Shown one piece after another: positions 11,310-22,171 of a DNA stretch of 64,000 bases. The notes below the pieces were generated by a model that did no database searches, was not told the origin of the DNA, and saw nothing but the letters and a program-made list of their open reading frames with translations. The DNA lies in NCBI GenBank assembly GCA_036872755.1, contig JAVHNS010000005.1, positions 496,001 to 560,000 of the forward strand, in the 5' to 3' direction. This stretch comes from Orbilia blumenaviensis (taxonomy: Eukaryota > Ascomycota > Orbiliomycetes > Orbiliales > Orbiliaceae). Numbering within the stretch: position 1 is the first letter of the stretch; every line of letters starts with the position of its first letter. A program made the position numbers and the translations under genes.

Positions 11310-12353
11310 ATGTCTTTGATCGCAGTGTTATCTATGTTTGGAAGCTTCGTTGCAGGCGTCGCAGTTGCAGCTGGACATCATTTCTTTTATCTAAGCCATG
11401 AGGGCCAACTCGTCGGTACTTCTACAGACCAAGAATGGGTTCTACGAATCAGCACGGGCCTCACATTCCTCGTGCGGTTTCTTTATTCTTTCTCCTTGGG
11501 TATAGTTCTTGTGCAACTATTCTGGGGTCGGTTCCAGAGTGTGGTTGGAACAACAATGGGGACGGCGGATAGGGTGTTTGAGATTCGCACAAGCCCTGCA
11601 GCGCTATTTGATCTGGGATTCTGGGCATTCAGCCCGATAATGGCGTTCCATGGTATTATCTACTGGTATGAACAAGGGTCAAAATATAACATTTTCAACA
11701 AAACCAAAAAGCGACGCAACTTGCTAACGAAATAAAATTTTAAAAAACGATGTGGTGATTCTAGGTTGCTACCCTTGGCGTTCGTGGTTGCGCCTTCATC
11801 GTTGACAATAGCACTTAGAGGTAGCTCAGACGGACAAGCGCTGGTATATGAGTATCACAGAAGAAGTTTATTTCTTTCATACTTCATCCCTGGCGTGCTC
11901 GTCTTTATTGGGTGCATTGTTGGAGTTATCAATATCATGGGATCGACAAGGGCGTACTCTAGCACACTATCCACTGTGATACGTACTTCCGGAAATGAGA
12001 CACTAGACCGACTTATCGAGGTGGCTGACCGCAGTGGTGGGGATCCTTTACCAAAGCGCCTCGCAAAAATAAAAGTTCGGCTGGCAGTGTTGTACGGAAC
12101 CTCTGTTGCACTGGATGGGGAAAACTTTGCTATTGAGATTGCTGGATCGGCAGGGAGTGGTAGGATCATTAATAATGGAACCCGGCATGCACCACGTGGA
12201 AGTAGCGAGGACGATGAAGGAAGATTGGCTGTTCAACGGGTGGTAGAGGGGAGAGATAGCGAGCTAGAGAATTTGCCTGCGGCCGGGAGCCAGGATTACC
12301 ATAGCGTAGGTGCGAAGGCAAAGGATCGACCAATACTGCTTGGGGAAAGATGA
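11310..12353 (+). CDS. Four-TM fungal membrane protein, unknown function
   Basis: Exons 11310-11665 and 11765-12353 surround a 99-nt intron (GTATGA donor, GCTAACG branch, CTAG acceptor), giving 314 residues. Hydrophobic segments are seen at about 3-25, 45-70, 97-130 (across the splice junction, Y-W|L-L-P-L-A-F-V-V) and 150-170. A hydrophilic C-terminal domain of ~145 residues follows, probably cytoplasmic, with Gly/Asp/Glu-rich low complexity near its end. The layout resembles uncharacterised polytopic proteins common in ascomycetes. I recognise no catalytic or transport motif. The start is the first ATG of the frame, shortly after a pyrimidine/T-rich leader. Confidence 0.75.
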
Positions 12354-13504
12354 AGCGGATGGAGTCCGGGTTTACCAATGTCTGGAGCCATCCCACACCC
12401 ATGGTTCCACAAAGGTTTGTACAGAAGTCTATATTTAGGAAGGAGGAATGCACGTGGCTTTTACTCTGGCGATGAATCGAACAGAAAATCGGCTTGAGTA
12501 CTTTGGAAGACATTTGAACCCTTCAATTAGGTGTATATCCATATCCTTCGGGACATAATTTCCTAGAACGGAGGTGGTTCTCTGCTCTCCATATACACGA
12601 TGCATATCGAGCAAAGGAATCGATGTCCCATCTGTGACGCACTGTTCCTTCAATAAGCCGGCCGGCAGCACTATTAGACTGCTAAATCGCGATTGACTTA
12701 AGCCAAGGAAGCCTTATTCAATATAAGCCTAAAGTGGGGCCCTATCCAAGAGAAAATATACAAACTACTATGATACCGATACCAGACAGGTGACCTAAGG
12801 TACATCCGGATCCCACTTCGGTTAAAATTAACCCTGCTGCAAAAGAAACACTAGAAAGCAAGGTTCGACTTCCCGTTCGTATGCATATCGCAGACGTTGG
12901 TTTAGTTGAATATCTCTAAAGATAGACAATATGAGCATATGAGTTAATACTACTAACTAGGCTAGTCTGCCTTGTTTATACGCATGCATATGTTCCGAGG
13001 AGGTCGCACTTCGCGCGAGCCTCGTGAACGAGAGACAATGCCGGAGCTGAATCCGGACCTTGTTGTATGTTGTATTTTACAACACCTAGGATGGTATAAT
13101 GATCAATACCTGTACAGCTGTGCGTGGAGGGTTTTCCCCAACAAGACCGGCTTTTCAATGCTTTTAAAAACTTTGACGGATAAAGAGGCTGCCAAAGATG
13201 CATTTCAGATAGACTTCTTTCTGTTCTCGTGGCCAAGGGATAAGATGTATCGATAAAGTTCTACAAAACTTGTTCACAAAAAATGGTTCGAACTATACTT
13301 AGTGAGCACCAATCAATTGAGTTGTTTATTGTAATCATATGTGCAATACGTGGTACTATATTCCTCCTTTTAAGCGTAGAATCAACTATTATAACATTAT
13401 AACTGGCTCACACAGAAGCAATCGTACAATTATAAACGCGTAACACGCGTTGCCGTAAACAGAAATATTCCACCAGTTGCGAAAAATTAACGAGCCAAAG
13501 TTTT
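12354..13504. other. Intergenic region
   Basis: No supportable gene. A 94-codon plus-strand frame at 12972-13256 has no family resemblance and an unremarkable composition. Confidence 0.55.
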
Positions 13505-16092
13505 TTAGACATAAATTGCGGTCAGGGTTCCAAGACCGGTGCAGATTCCGGTGTTGGTGATATAGAGTGGGGACCCATCACTGCCAACGCTGCCGCAAAT
13601 GGAAATTCTTCTATTACTAGGGTACCCGAAGTTGACAGTAGATCCGCTGACACTACCACTGGCCCTGGTGCAGCCTGAATTGCAGACTGACCAAGTCCAT
13701 GCGATAGGGCTAGATGTTGTATATTCTGGGTAGTAGGGGATGCCATTAAGGAATGAGACGATGTTTCCTCCGAGAACGTTGAAGATAGTTCCATCACTGA
13801 GTGTATTTTCTTGCACTGCATTTCTATCACCCCCAGATGGCGATGGAAGCCTGACATATCTCTGGGCCGATCCAACAGTATATCGGATTCTGAACGGTCT
13901 CCCAACGGTGACGGTTGAAGTTGTAGATATCGTTACGGTGCTTGATGCGCTAGTGGTGCGGAAGGATGTGATAGTAGACACAATGGAAGTGGTGCTTGTG
14001 GTGACTCTAACAGTCGACGGAACGGTACGAGTGAAGGATAGAGTAGTAGTTGCCAGGACAGTTTGAGTGATCGAAGCGGTGACTGTTGCCGTTGCCTTGG
14101 CAGTTGCGGTAGTGGTATCCACATTTGTCACCTCTACGGTCTCAGTAGCGGTCTCAGTCTCGACAGCAGTTGCATCGAAAGTCTGGGTTTCAGTGGTATA
14201 AGTTACAGAAGTCTCAAAGGTGAGAATCTCTGTTTCGGTCTGAGAAGCAGTCTCAGTTAGTGACAGGGTCTCGGTAGCTGACTGAGTATCCGTCAAAGAC
14301 TCAGTGACGGTGAATAGGGCGGTATCTGTCAAAGAAAGTGTCTGGACATCGGTCTCTGTATCAGTGACAGATGTGGTAACAGTTTCAGTTCCAGTGACCG
14401 ATGTTGTCACCGTAGATGTCTCTGTGCCAGTAGTTGTCTCTGTGATCGAAGTAAGAGAGGTCTCGGTTGCAGAGACTGTAAGACTCTCCGTGTTAGTGAC
14501 TGTCAGAAGGTCGGTCTCCGTCTCAGAGACGGTAGTGGTTTGAGATTCTGTAGCCGTAGCAGTCTCTGAGATAGTCTCATAATCGGTTTCCGTCTCAGAT
14601 TCAGTGAGGGTCTTAGACTCGGTAAGGGTCTTGGAATCAGTGATCGTGAGTGATCCTGTCACTGTATCTGTGATTGTGGCCGTTTCAGTGATAGTATTGC
14701 TAATAGTAGCAACCTCGGTTGTGCTCGAGGTCAAAGTATCCGTGGCAGTGGTATATGAGGTGATAGTAACAGAGGAGATCTCAAGAGGAATCGTGAGACA
14801 GTTACAAGCACTGGAGAGACGAGAGACTGGGATGCTAGAGCTCGAGATCTGATCCGTAAGTGGGACTGCACGTCTGGCCAATCGGGCTGGTCCCAACCCA
14901 GTAGTGGTTGTCACAGTAAACGACAAGGTTGAGGTGAAGGTCTGAACGATGGTAGTTGAGCTGGTCACTCTTGTGACTGTGGTAAAGACGATTGTGGTAC
15001 TGATTGTGGTAGGTGTAGTGACAGTAGCAACAGTGGTTGATAGAGAACCAAGAGAAGTTTCGGTCTTGGTATCCGTGTTCGTTTGGGTGCTGTCAGTAAC
15101 CGTAGTGTGGATCGTTTCAGTAGACAAGCTGGTCTGAGTCTCGGTGGCTGTGGCTGTCTCGGTCTGTGTCTCAGTGAGAGTGAGGCTCTCGGTGGCCACG
15201 AGACTGGACGTCAAAGTAAGAGACTGGGTCTCTGTGTCCGTGCGGGTCACAGTCTCGAACGAAGTCTCTGTGGCCGTATTAGTGATTGTAGCGAACTCGG
15301 TATCAGTATTAGTCTCAGAGATTGTCGTCAACAAAGTCTCCGTAGGGCTGAGGGTAAGGGTTTCGCGGTCAGTCTCAGTGACATAGTCAGTGAAGACAGC
15401 TGTTTCTGTTACCACATCGACCTGGGTTGCTGGCTCAGTGAGAGTGATAGTAAGGGTCTCAGTCGAGACATCAGTCTCTGTCAGAGTAGCAGATGCAGTG
15501 TCAGTGTTAGTGATCGTATCTGTGACTATTTCGGTAGCAACCACTGTTTCAGTGCCAGTGCCGGTCACTGTCTCCTCGATTATCTCAGTGGTGTAGTAAG
15601 TTTGAGTGAACAATTGAGTAATTGTCTCTGTCTGCTCATCGGTGGCAGTCTCAGTATTTGTAAGCGTCTCTCGAGCGGTTTCAGTGAGAGTGTCTGTCAC
15701 CGCAGTGGCCGACTGGTAGACGATAATTGTTGTAATCGACGTAGTTCTGCACAATTGTTACTTGCATTAGCATAACATTTCATGCGAGAGAATAACTGCT
15801 TTGTTGCATTTGTGAGAGAGTTAACATACGCTGTAGGAAAGACAGTGGTGTAGACGAAGGACTTCGGATAGTTAAGCAAGCTACTGCAATATGGAAGGGC
15901 TTCAGGCAAATTGCTTGGAGTCCTCAACAGTCTCAAGACATTGTCGGCATTACATACTGCCCTGCCTTCCAGATTCTTCATCTCGTCGAGAATTTCGAAG
16001 GCCGGGTTGCCGGAGACAGGATATGGGATGGGCGCCGCAGAAGCGACAGCCGCGAAGCCCAGGAGCAGGGCCGAAGACAATTTTGAAAGCAT
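13505..16092 (-). CDS. Secreted Thr-Glu-Thr repeat surface protein
   Basis: Exon 1 is 15830-16092 and exon 2 is 13505-15746, with an 83-nt intron (GTATGT donor, GTGCAG acceptor), giving 834 residues. A signal peptide (about 1-19, ending A-S-A-A-P) is followed by a small Cys-containing module (A-D-N-V-L-R-L-L-R then Y-C-S-S-L-L) typical of ascomycete extracellular proteins. Residues about 88-700 are an extended, almost Cys-free stalk of imperfect T-x-T-E-T units. It is interrupted near 376-412 by a short insert with a dibasic R-R and a C-N-C-L-T-I-P element. The last ~130 residues (from about 702) are ordinary globular sequence with two Cys pairs, otherwise unrecognised. No GPI or TM tail is seen, so it is probably secreted or wall-associated and O-mannosylated. 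Its architecture and intron position match the gene at 24733-26055. Long plus-strand frames across it are antisense shadows of the repeat. Confidence 0.85.
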
Positions 16093-16200
16093 TGTGATGG
16101 CTATTCGATCAATTGATCAATTGAAATGAGCTTCAACCGACTGTGCTGATGAACAGGATGCCTTTCAAAAAAGTTGCGACGATAAGAGAGATACCCTTCA

Positions 16201-16208
16201 TATTTATA
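16201..16208 (-). promoter_or_regulatory. TATA box of the T-E-T repeat gene
   Basis: TATAAATA on the minus strand, about 110 bases upstream of the ATG at 16092. The spacing fits a fungal TATA element with an ~70-80-nt leader. Confidence 0.5.
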
Positions 16209-19200
16209 AACCTCTCAACTGCACCCTAGCCGGTGAAGCGCGAGGCCGAGGAAAGACTCGGAAGGGGTTTTGGCAGCAGGATCACAAAGCTACGCCTCTG
16301 GGCAGGGTTTGAGGCCTTGAGGGCAAAAGAGCGTTCTGGGGAATTCGATTTAGGTATTCATGGCGAGCCGCCTCTGCGGCTGAACACGAATGCAGGCTTT
16401 TTTTTTTTTTCCTCATATGGTGCTATGGTGATTGTCAATTGATCACGACATCACGGTTTGTCTCTGGTGATTGTAAGTGGGCGTGGTGCATGCTCGCCGC
16501 TATAGCGCCATGCAAAACTTGAGAGATCTTCGAGATAAAAACTGTCGGCCTTCCTGCACGGCCGCACATCTTGCTTTTGGTTAATTAGAAACTATAACTT
16601 TCGCGCTAGGCACAGACAGACAGACATACGTGTGCGGCCCCACTCTGACCAGCTGAAAATCCCGAAGTTGGCGCACTGGAGATGGTGAAATTAAAGACCA
16701 TATAGTATGCGTATATATCGGTCAAATTACGGTTCGGGGAGTAGGGTGATGTCCAACATGTTGTGGCTTGCATGGGCGTCGCGCATTGGAAGCTGGGCAA
16801 ATCCCATTCGAACAAATTCGAACCCGTATACCCAACCTTCGGTCCCAATCCGGGTTCGTGCATACTCAGTTGGACTGTTGTTGACTCTCAATTGTCTCGA
16901 ATCCCGCGCAACTGCAGCTAGCTGCCCCTGTTCTCTGCAGAGCGAATGGTAACCCCTGATGTTCGCGCCGAATTTTTAGTTTTCCGGGGTCTGGGGGTCT
17001 GGAGCGCTGTGAACCCCTGCCATCAACCGATATGACCTACTCCGCGTAATTCTTTTCAGTAAACATGTTCATCATTCCCCAACCTGGTGCCTAAACTTCA
17101 CTTACTGGATAGGCCAGTCCTTCGCTTTGGACCCACTGACTAGACATCGATATATCCCGATTGAAATCAGCTCTGCTTGAACAGTGACTCCTTTCCATCA
17201 AAGGTTAGTACATCAAGCGGCCGAGTCTGTGTTGGAGCGTTATGATTTGGTCGCACACAGGAACACAGGCCCTCCCAACCTTGGCATCCAGTCTGCCATG
17301 TGGATCACAGTTGTGCGACAAGCAAAAAAGCTTGATCGGGGTTGCCCGTAAGAGGTCTCGAACTTGGTGACCTCGGCCTTGGCAATGCAAATGGCAACCG
17401 GCGGCGCCTGAGTTCGAGTCCCCGGTTTTCCACAGAGGGGAATTTCGAAATCAGGTTATATGATTGATATGTAGTATGCACGCCGAATGGCACCGCGTCG
17501 GCTTGTGTGATCTAATTGGACTGCTCCCAGGTGTGCAATATTATAATCTCCTATGTGCGCATATACCTATGCTGTTGTCGACTATACCGACTGATGATCT
17601 TTTTTGCGGCTGGACATGTAAGAGTGGTATTTCTGGAGCTCCGCTTGCCCAACTAGCTGGAGAAAAATAGCAGAACAATTTTAAAAAGAGGCGTTTTTGG
17701 GGTTGCTTCTAGTGTCTAGGCTTGACCTAGGACTGTCAACATACTGCTGCCATTGCGGTGTCGGGGACTAATCATGAACTCGACCACCCGTCCGTTTCCC
17801 TTGATCACAATTCCACTCCGCCTTTCGCGACGTCCCCCCTTTCAAACCGCACAATCGGGCTGTTTGGATGTTAACACCTCAATTATGCAGAAACTAAATT
17901 ACTCCAAATCATAGACGTTTCCGGAAAATCCTATATGTGAAAGAAGAAAAGAATTCGTTACACCAACTGCCAAGTTAGCGCCGCGGCGTATGCAGCGTTC
18001 AGCTACTTTATAGAACGTTTGAATCTGCGTGCACTCAAGGAGTGTATGCATGCATAGTGACACTAAAACCGTTACTTGCGCCGTCCGGAACGGAGCCTTT
18101 CGGTTTTTATCACAATTGATTTTTATCACGTAAGTGTAAATTTTCGTCTTTTTGTTTTGTAAGGATTGCTGGGAAGGAGGCCTGACTTTCGATGGTAACT
18201 CTTCCTTGAATTTTTTAGCCTATTCGCATAGACGCACACGTGTCGCGATCTCGCCATTGGTATCGATATTGATATCTATCCCCCTTTATTTTTGTTACTT
18301 GGGGGTTTCGCCTCCAGCGCCTGGATCCAAGGGCTATAGTTGATTCTCAACTATAGGACTATATTTGCACATGGCAGGCCGAGGGGATATTTTACCCGAG
18401 ACCACAACCCAAGCTTGCAAGATTCACGATGGCGTTCTATTGTAATTGCTGATTGGTCTTAATCTCAACCTCAGTTGTCCAAAGGCATTTTGTCAATCAC
18501 TTCGCCGAGTCATTTAATTTTTGAGACTATTCCGAACATTTGTCGCATTAGCCAGCTAGCTTGTATCCTATATTCGGGAATGTGACTGGTTTTGGCACCA
18601 AGCCGCTGATAGCGTTATATCATGGTTGTCTTTTCTCTCCTAGATATTGAGTTGTCCTACAACTGCTACAAAGGACTAGCAACGGAACTAGTAGTTAACT
18701 GCTTATTCAATAAGATATATCCGAGCTTTTCCCCAACCATGGGCCGAGTCAGGCAAGGGGTTTTTACTACAAATGGGTTGCAACGTTGGAGGCTTTTTCT
18801 TTTCGGAATTCGGAATTCGGAAGGCATCCGAAACGAGTTATGTTCTGGACCTTTCCATGCAACATATTCTTGAACCAGTCAGGTACCTGAGACCCAAGTG
18901 GTCTTTGGAAAAAAAATTCTCTGCGGCTGAGGGGCAAGCTTGCGGCCAATGAATGGGACACACACGAGCTTAGAGGCTGAAGGTATTAGCAGACATACTA
19001 CAGATTGGGAGCACACAGGCAAACAATCCAGGAATTAGCATACCAATGCCGTATCCAGATGCAATTAAATTGCCTCTTAGTGTTTGCCCCAAATTGATTG
19101 CTTGCCTGCGAAACAGCCCGAAGTAGTTAGCTAGATGCTATTGTTCCACGTAGACAAGTCATGATAATGATATGATGTTGCACGTTGGTGTTGGTGTCGT

Positions 19201-20457
19201 TCCAATGTTTGCATTTGTAGTTCATATTGACAACAGTATTCGTTCTATCAGCCCACTTAGATCCAACTAGAAAATTCTTGTCTTCATATGCCTATATCTA
19301 AATCACAAGCAATCAGATTTAGGTGCTATATCAGTGTAGAATTAAGCGTACCTTAATGTTAAAATCTGACTAGGGCAGTCCCGAGCACGTTAACACCACA
19401 GATATAGAAACCCAGATCCAGAAACCTTATTGACACGCCCAAAAATCATAACGTTGCACATATTCGCGAAGGTCCATAGCACACGCCAATCCAGGGACAA
19501 GTGCCTGTATGCATGCACAAACGAGGTTAAAAGTTTAACTTTTCGGGTACGCTCGTCAGGGCTGGGAATTTAAAATGCAGGCCTCTAAAAATAATAAAAA
19601 GAAGGTTTTGGTAATAGATCCCATAGCGCCACTGCACCGCCTAGTCGATAAGTTGGGCCAAGGATGGGGCACGTCCGCAAACGGCAGGAAGGCTAGCACA
19701 GCATTTCTGGCTCTAGTAAGGCTACTACCATTCGGCTCATCTGAATGCTAAATAAAATTCCCCTCTTCTTCTTCTTAGCCCATCTTATTTTATCGAGAAG
19801 ATGGTTGATCGATTAGGGATAGTGCTGGCTTAAGCAAGTTGTTGGGCAATCTAAGGCTGACCATGGGCTGAGACGCTCAAACTCTAAGTTCTTCTGACCC
19901 CGTCAATTACAATTGAATGTTGGATATTGAGTGTCCTGATCGGGACTCGAGTTCTCAATTAGAATGCAACAGGCAACAGTATGCAACTTTCCAATTGGAA
20001 TGGCACAAGAGATTAAAATTTAAAACCCGACCGCCTTATCAGTTCCCGCATACGTAGAGCAAGCAAATCGGGATCGGATTGATTAACATATACCACCAAA
20101 TGGCGATCGGTATGGTTATGTTGCGTGTTGTTGGATCTCGAAATGGTCAGCATTAACGTGTTGCACGCCGGTTCACTAGCCCTAACGCTTAGAGCTATAA
20201 GCCCGCCGGCTCGCTCACGCTCGTTGGGCGGTCCACTAATATTCTGTATGCATTTTCTTCGGAAAATGGGATACCCAGAGTATGAGATTGAGTAGAGGCC
20301 AGCGGACGCCTTTTAGACGCGCATGGTCGACGCAGCATGCTAGCAAAACCTGATGACAGTTCGATTCCAGCCTAAGCCCCTTGATTGGCTTCTGTATTGT
20401 ATACGTACGCGCACACGCAGGTACCCTAAAAAATAGGGTCTTCTGCCCAAGTCGGAA

Positions 20458-20559
20458 TGTCTACACCAGTCACTGATGCTGCGTTAGCTAATGTTACTAC
20501 ATCGGCTACCGTCACTACTTCAGCTACCATTACTGCTCCGGCTACTGTAGCCACTTAAG
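20458..20559 (+). pseudogene. Possible remnant of a Thr/Ala-rich repeat gene
   Basis: An ATG-initiated 33-codon frame contains three 18-nt imperfect tandem units (coding T-T-S-A-T-V, T-T-S-A-T-I, T-A-P-A-T-V) before a TAA. The style matches the Thr-rich surface proteins elsewhere in the window, but there is no signal peptide or continuation. The minus strand at 20579-20785 is also open and protein-like. A decayed gene is one reading; chance is another. Confidence 0.22.
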
Positions 20560-21028
20560 CTGCAGTACCTATTCTAGTCTAGGCCGTCACCGACGCTGTC
20601 CAAGACTTGTAAGAGAGGGGCGACAATGGAGCTAATTGCCGGGGCCGAGAAGAATTGTTTACAACGAACTCAGTATCATCATCTGAGGCCCTTGGACAAA
20701 AGATGACAGCTTGGGCAAAGGTCTCTTGGGTAATCTCTGCAGCTAATGTGGTGTTATCACTGATTGGCAATTCCGTAATTGCAGTGATCTGGCGTCGCTA
20801 CATTCACAACCAGTACCCCCGGCTAGCCTAGCTGTGCTCGAAATGTCATCTGGCTGGCCAAAGGGACGACAAACGTTTCCCTTGGGTAAAAACGTTATTA
20901 ATAGCTAAATTGAAATGTATATATTACTAAGCCTAAGTAAAAGATATAATTACGTTAGGTCTTATACGGGCCCTTGGAGCCGCTGGGACTGGGTAAGCTT
21001 ACCTTTAGATTCTAGGGTTGACTAGGTG

Positions 21029-21056
21029 TTTTTTTTTTTTTTTTTTTTTTTTTTTT
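21029..21056 (+). repeat. Poly-T homopolymer (28 T)
   Basis: An uninterrupted 28-base T run followed by GG. It could be the A-tail of an old retroposed sequence on the minus strand, but no element body was recognised. Confidence 0.85.
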
Positions 21057-21942
21057 GGTTTTGGGCGTATTTTTTGTAGACACCGCATTGATCATGGATC
21101 ACGTCCTTGGATAAAAGTCCTTTTTAGGAAACAGGGAAACAACGCTTAGATTTGAATTATCAAATAGAATAAATTCAACTGTCTAATCTAGGTTCGCGGC
21201 TACTGTCTAACAGGTTTCAAAGAAACGGATATATAAGGCTCGACAGACTACAGATTTCTGGAAACACCATCCCCACTGCGGATGTATGCATGCGGTTACT
21301 TCTTGTGTAACCTGCGCCTAAGCTAGGCCTGACGTCACGCCTCTGCTAGCTTGAAATTACTGCGGTCTGCAGATCTATTCCATTAAGTGTGATACTCTAG
21401 CTTCTTTCCCCAACGGTATTTATACCGGTTTATTATCTCGTATTCCAGGTTTATACCTACAAAATATTGTAATTTAGTAGCCTCGGATCCAGGCAGACAC
21501 ACGAATGAAATGTAATTTAGCACTTGCAGCAGTTTATAACTCAGATGCTCGCGAGGATTGTGGTATTACTCCAAAATAGTTCGAATAATATCAAATTGGA
21601 CTCCCCTATAAAATTGCAAAATCGCACTAAATACACGGAAATAGGACTCTGGCCCATGCGCCAGATAAACAGATAAGAATCAAGTTGGGAAATAGATGAT
21701 GGAAGATCGTTTGAGGGATTGTGGTGGTGATTCAAAGCGGATCTTTAAACGGGTTTACCCATTTGTTATCTTCTGGCGTGATGCTGCTGATGCTGCTCTT
21801 GCGCCTCTCATGGCCTTTTGCATTACCATGAGTTCGCATGCTCAGAGTTCTCTTGATTTTCTTGATTGTGCTGGTTCTTCGTGGAGGTAGCGGGACCCCT
21901 TGGTCCAGTTTAGCTTGGCAGGCTACATGTCGACAGGCGTCA

Positions 21943-22171
21943 TTAGCATTCTGTGCAGGCAAACTCTTGTGCAAGAAAATGTACAGATTCCATAACAATA
22001 AAAACAAGAGAATAAAACAGTAAGGGTTTCTCAGGTCCACGTACCGCCGCAGTAATCAGGTAGTTGCTTGGCAATGTCCTTGATATGACTACACTGGAAT
22101 TCGCCACATACTCGGAGACTGCCTTTCTTCTGGCAGCCACAGTGGTAGAGGGTGAAATCCTGGATGCACAT
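21943..22171 (-). CDS. Small Cys-rich, putative zinc-binding protein (copy 1)
   Basis: Exon 1 is 22045-22171 (GTACGT donor). Exon 2 begins at 21965 (GCACAAG acceptor) and stops at 21943, giving 49 residues. The start Met-Cys is followed by L-Y-H-C-G-C, V-C-G, Q-C-S-H and a terminal C-T-E-C. The pattern M-C-x8-C-x-C-x8-C-x4-C ... C-x2-C recurs in the copies at 28674 and 29556 and is a common ascomycete type of tiny Cys-rich protein of unknown function, probably metal-binding. A second acceptor 15 nt downstream (exon from 21950) also keeps the frame but loses the C-x2-C, so the first is preferred. No signal peptide is present. Most gene finders would miss it because the coding part is so short. 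Confidence 0.6.

Larger units (their letters stand above)
16093..21942. other. Large non-coding region
   Basis: Almost 6 kb without a gene I can support. It includes a TATA box for the preceding minus-strand gene, a possible decayed Thr-repeat fragment near 20458-20560, and a 28-base T run at 21029-21056. Isolated B-box-like motifs near 17412 and 20360 do not build tRNAs. Confidence 0.55.

Noticed and set aside
13740..15775. Several plus-strand Val/Ser-rich frames over the T-E-T gene
   Set aside because: Antisense shadows of the threonine repeat.
17341..17440. tRNA-like motifs (TTCGAGTCC and TCTCGAAC) on both strands
   Set aside because: No acceptor stem closes at the right distance and the A-box/anticodon arms do not fold, so at most a tRNA-derived scrap.
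20330..20385. B-box-like GTTCGATTCC
   Set aside because: No matching A box or acceptor stem upstream.
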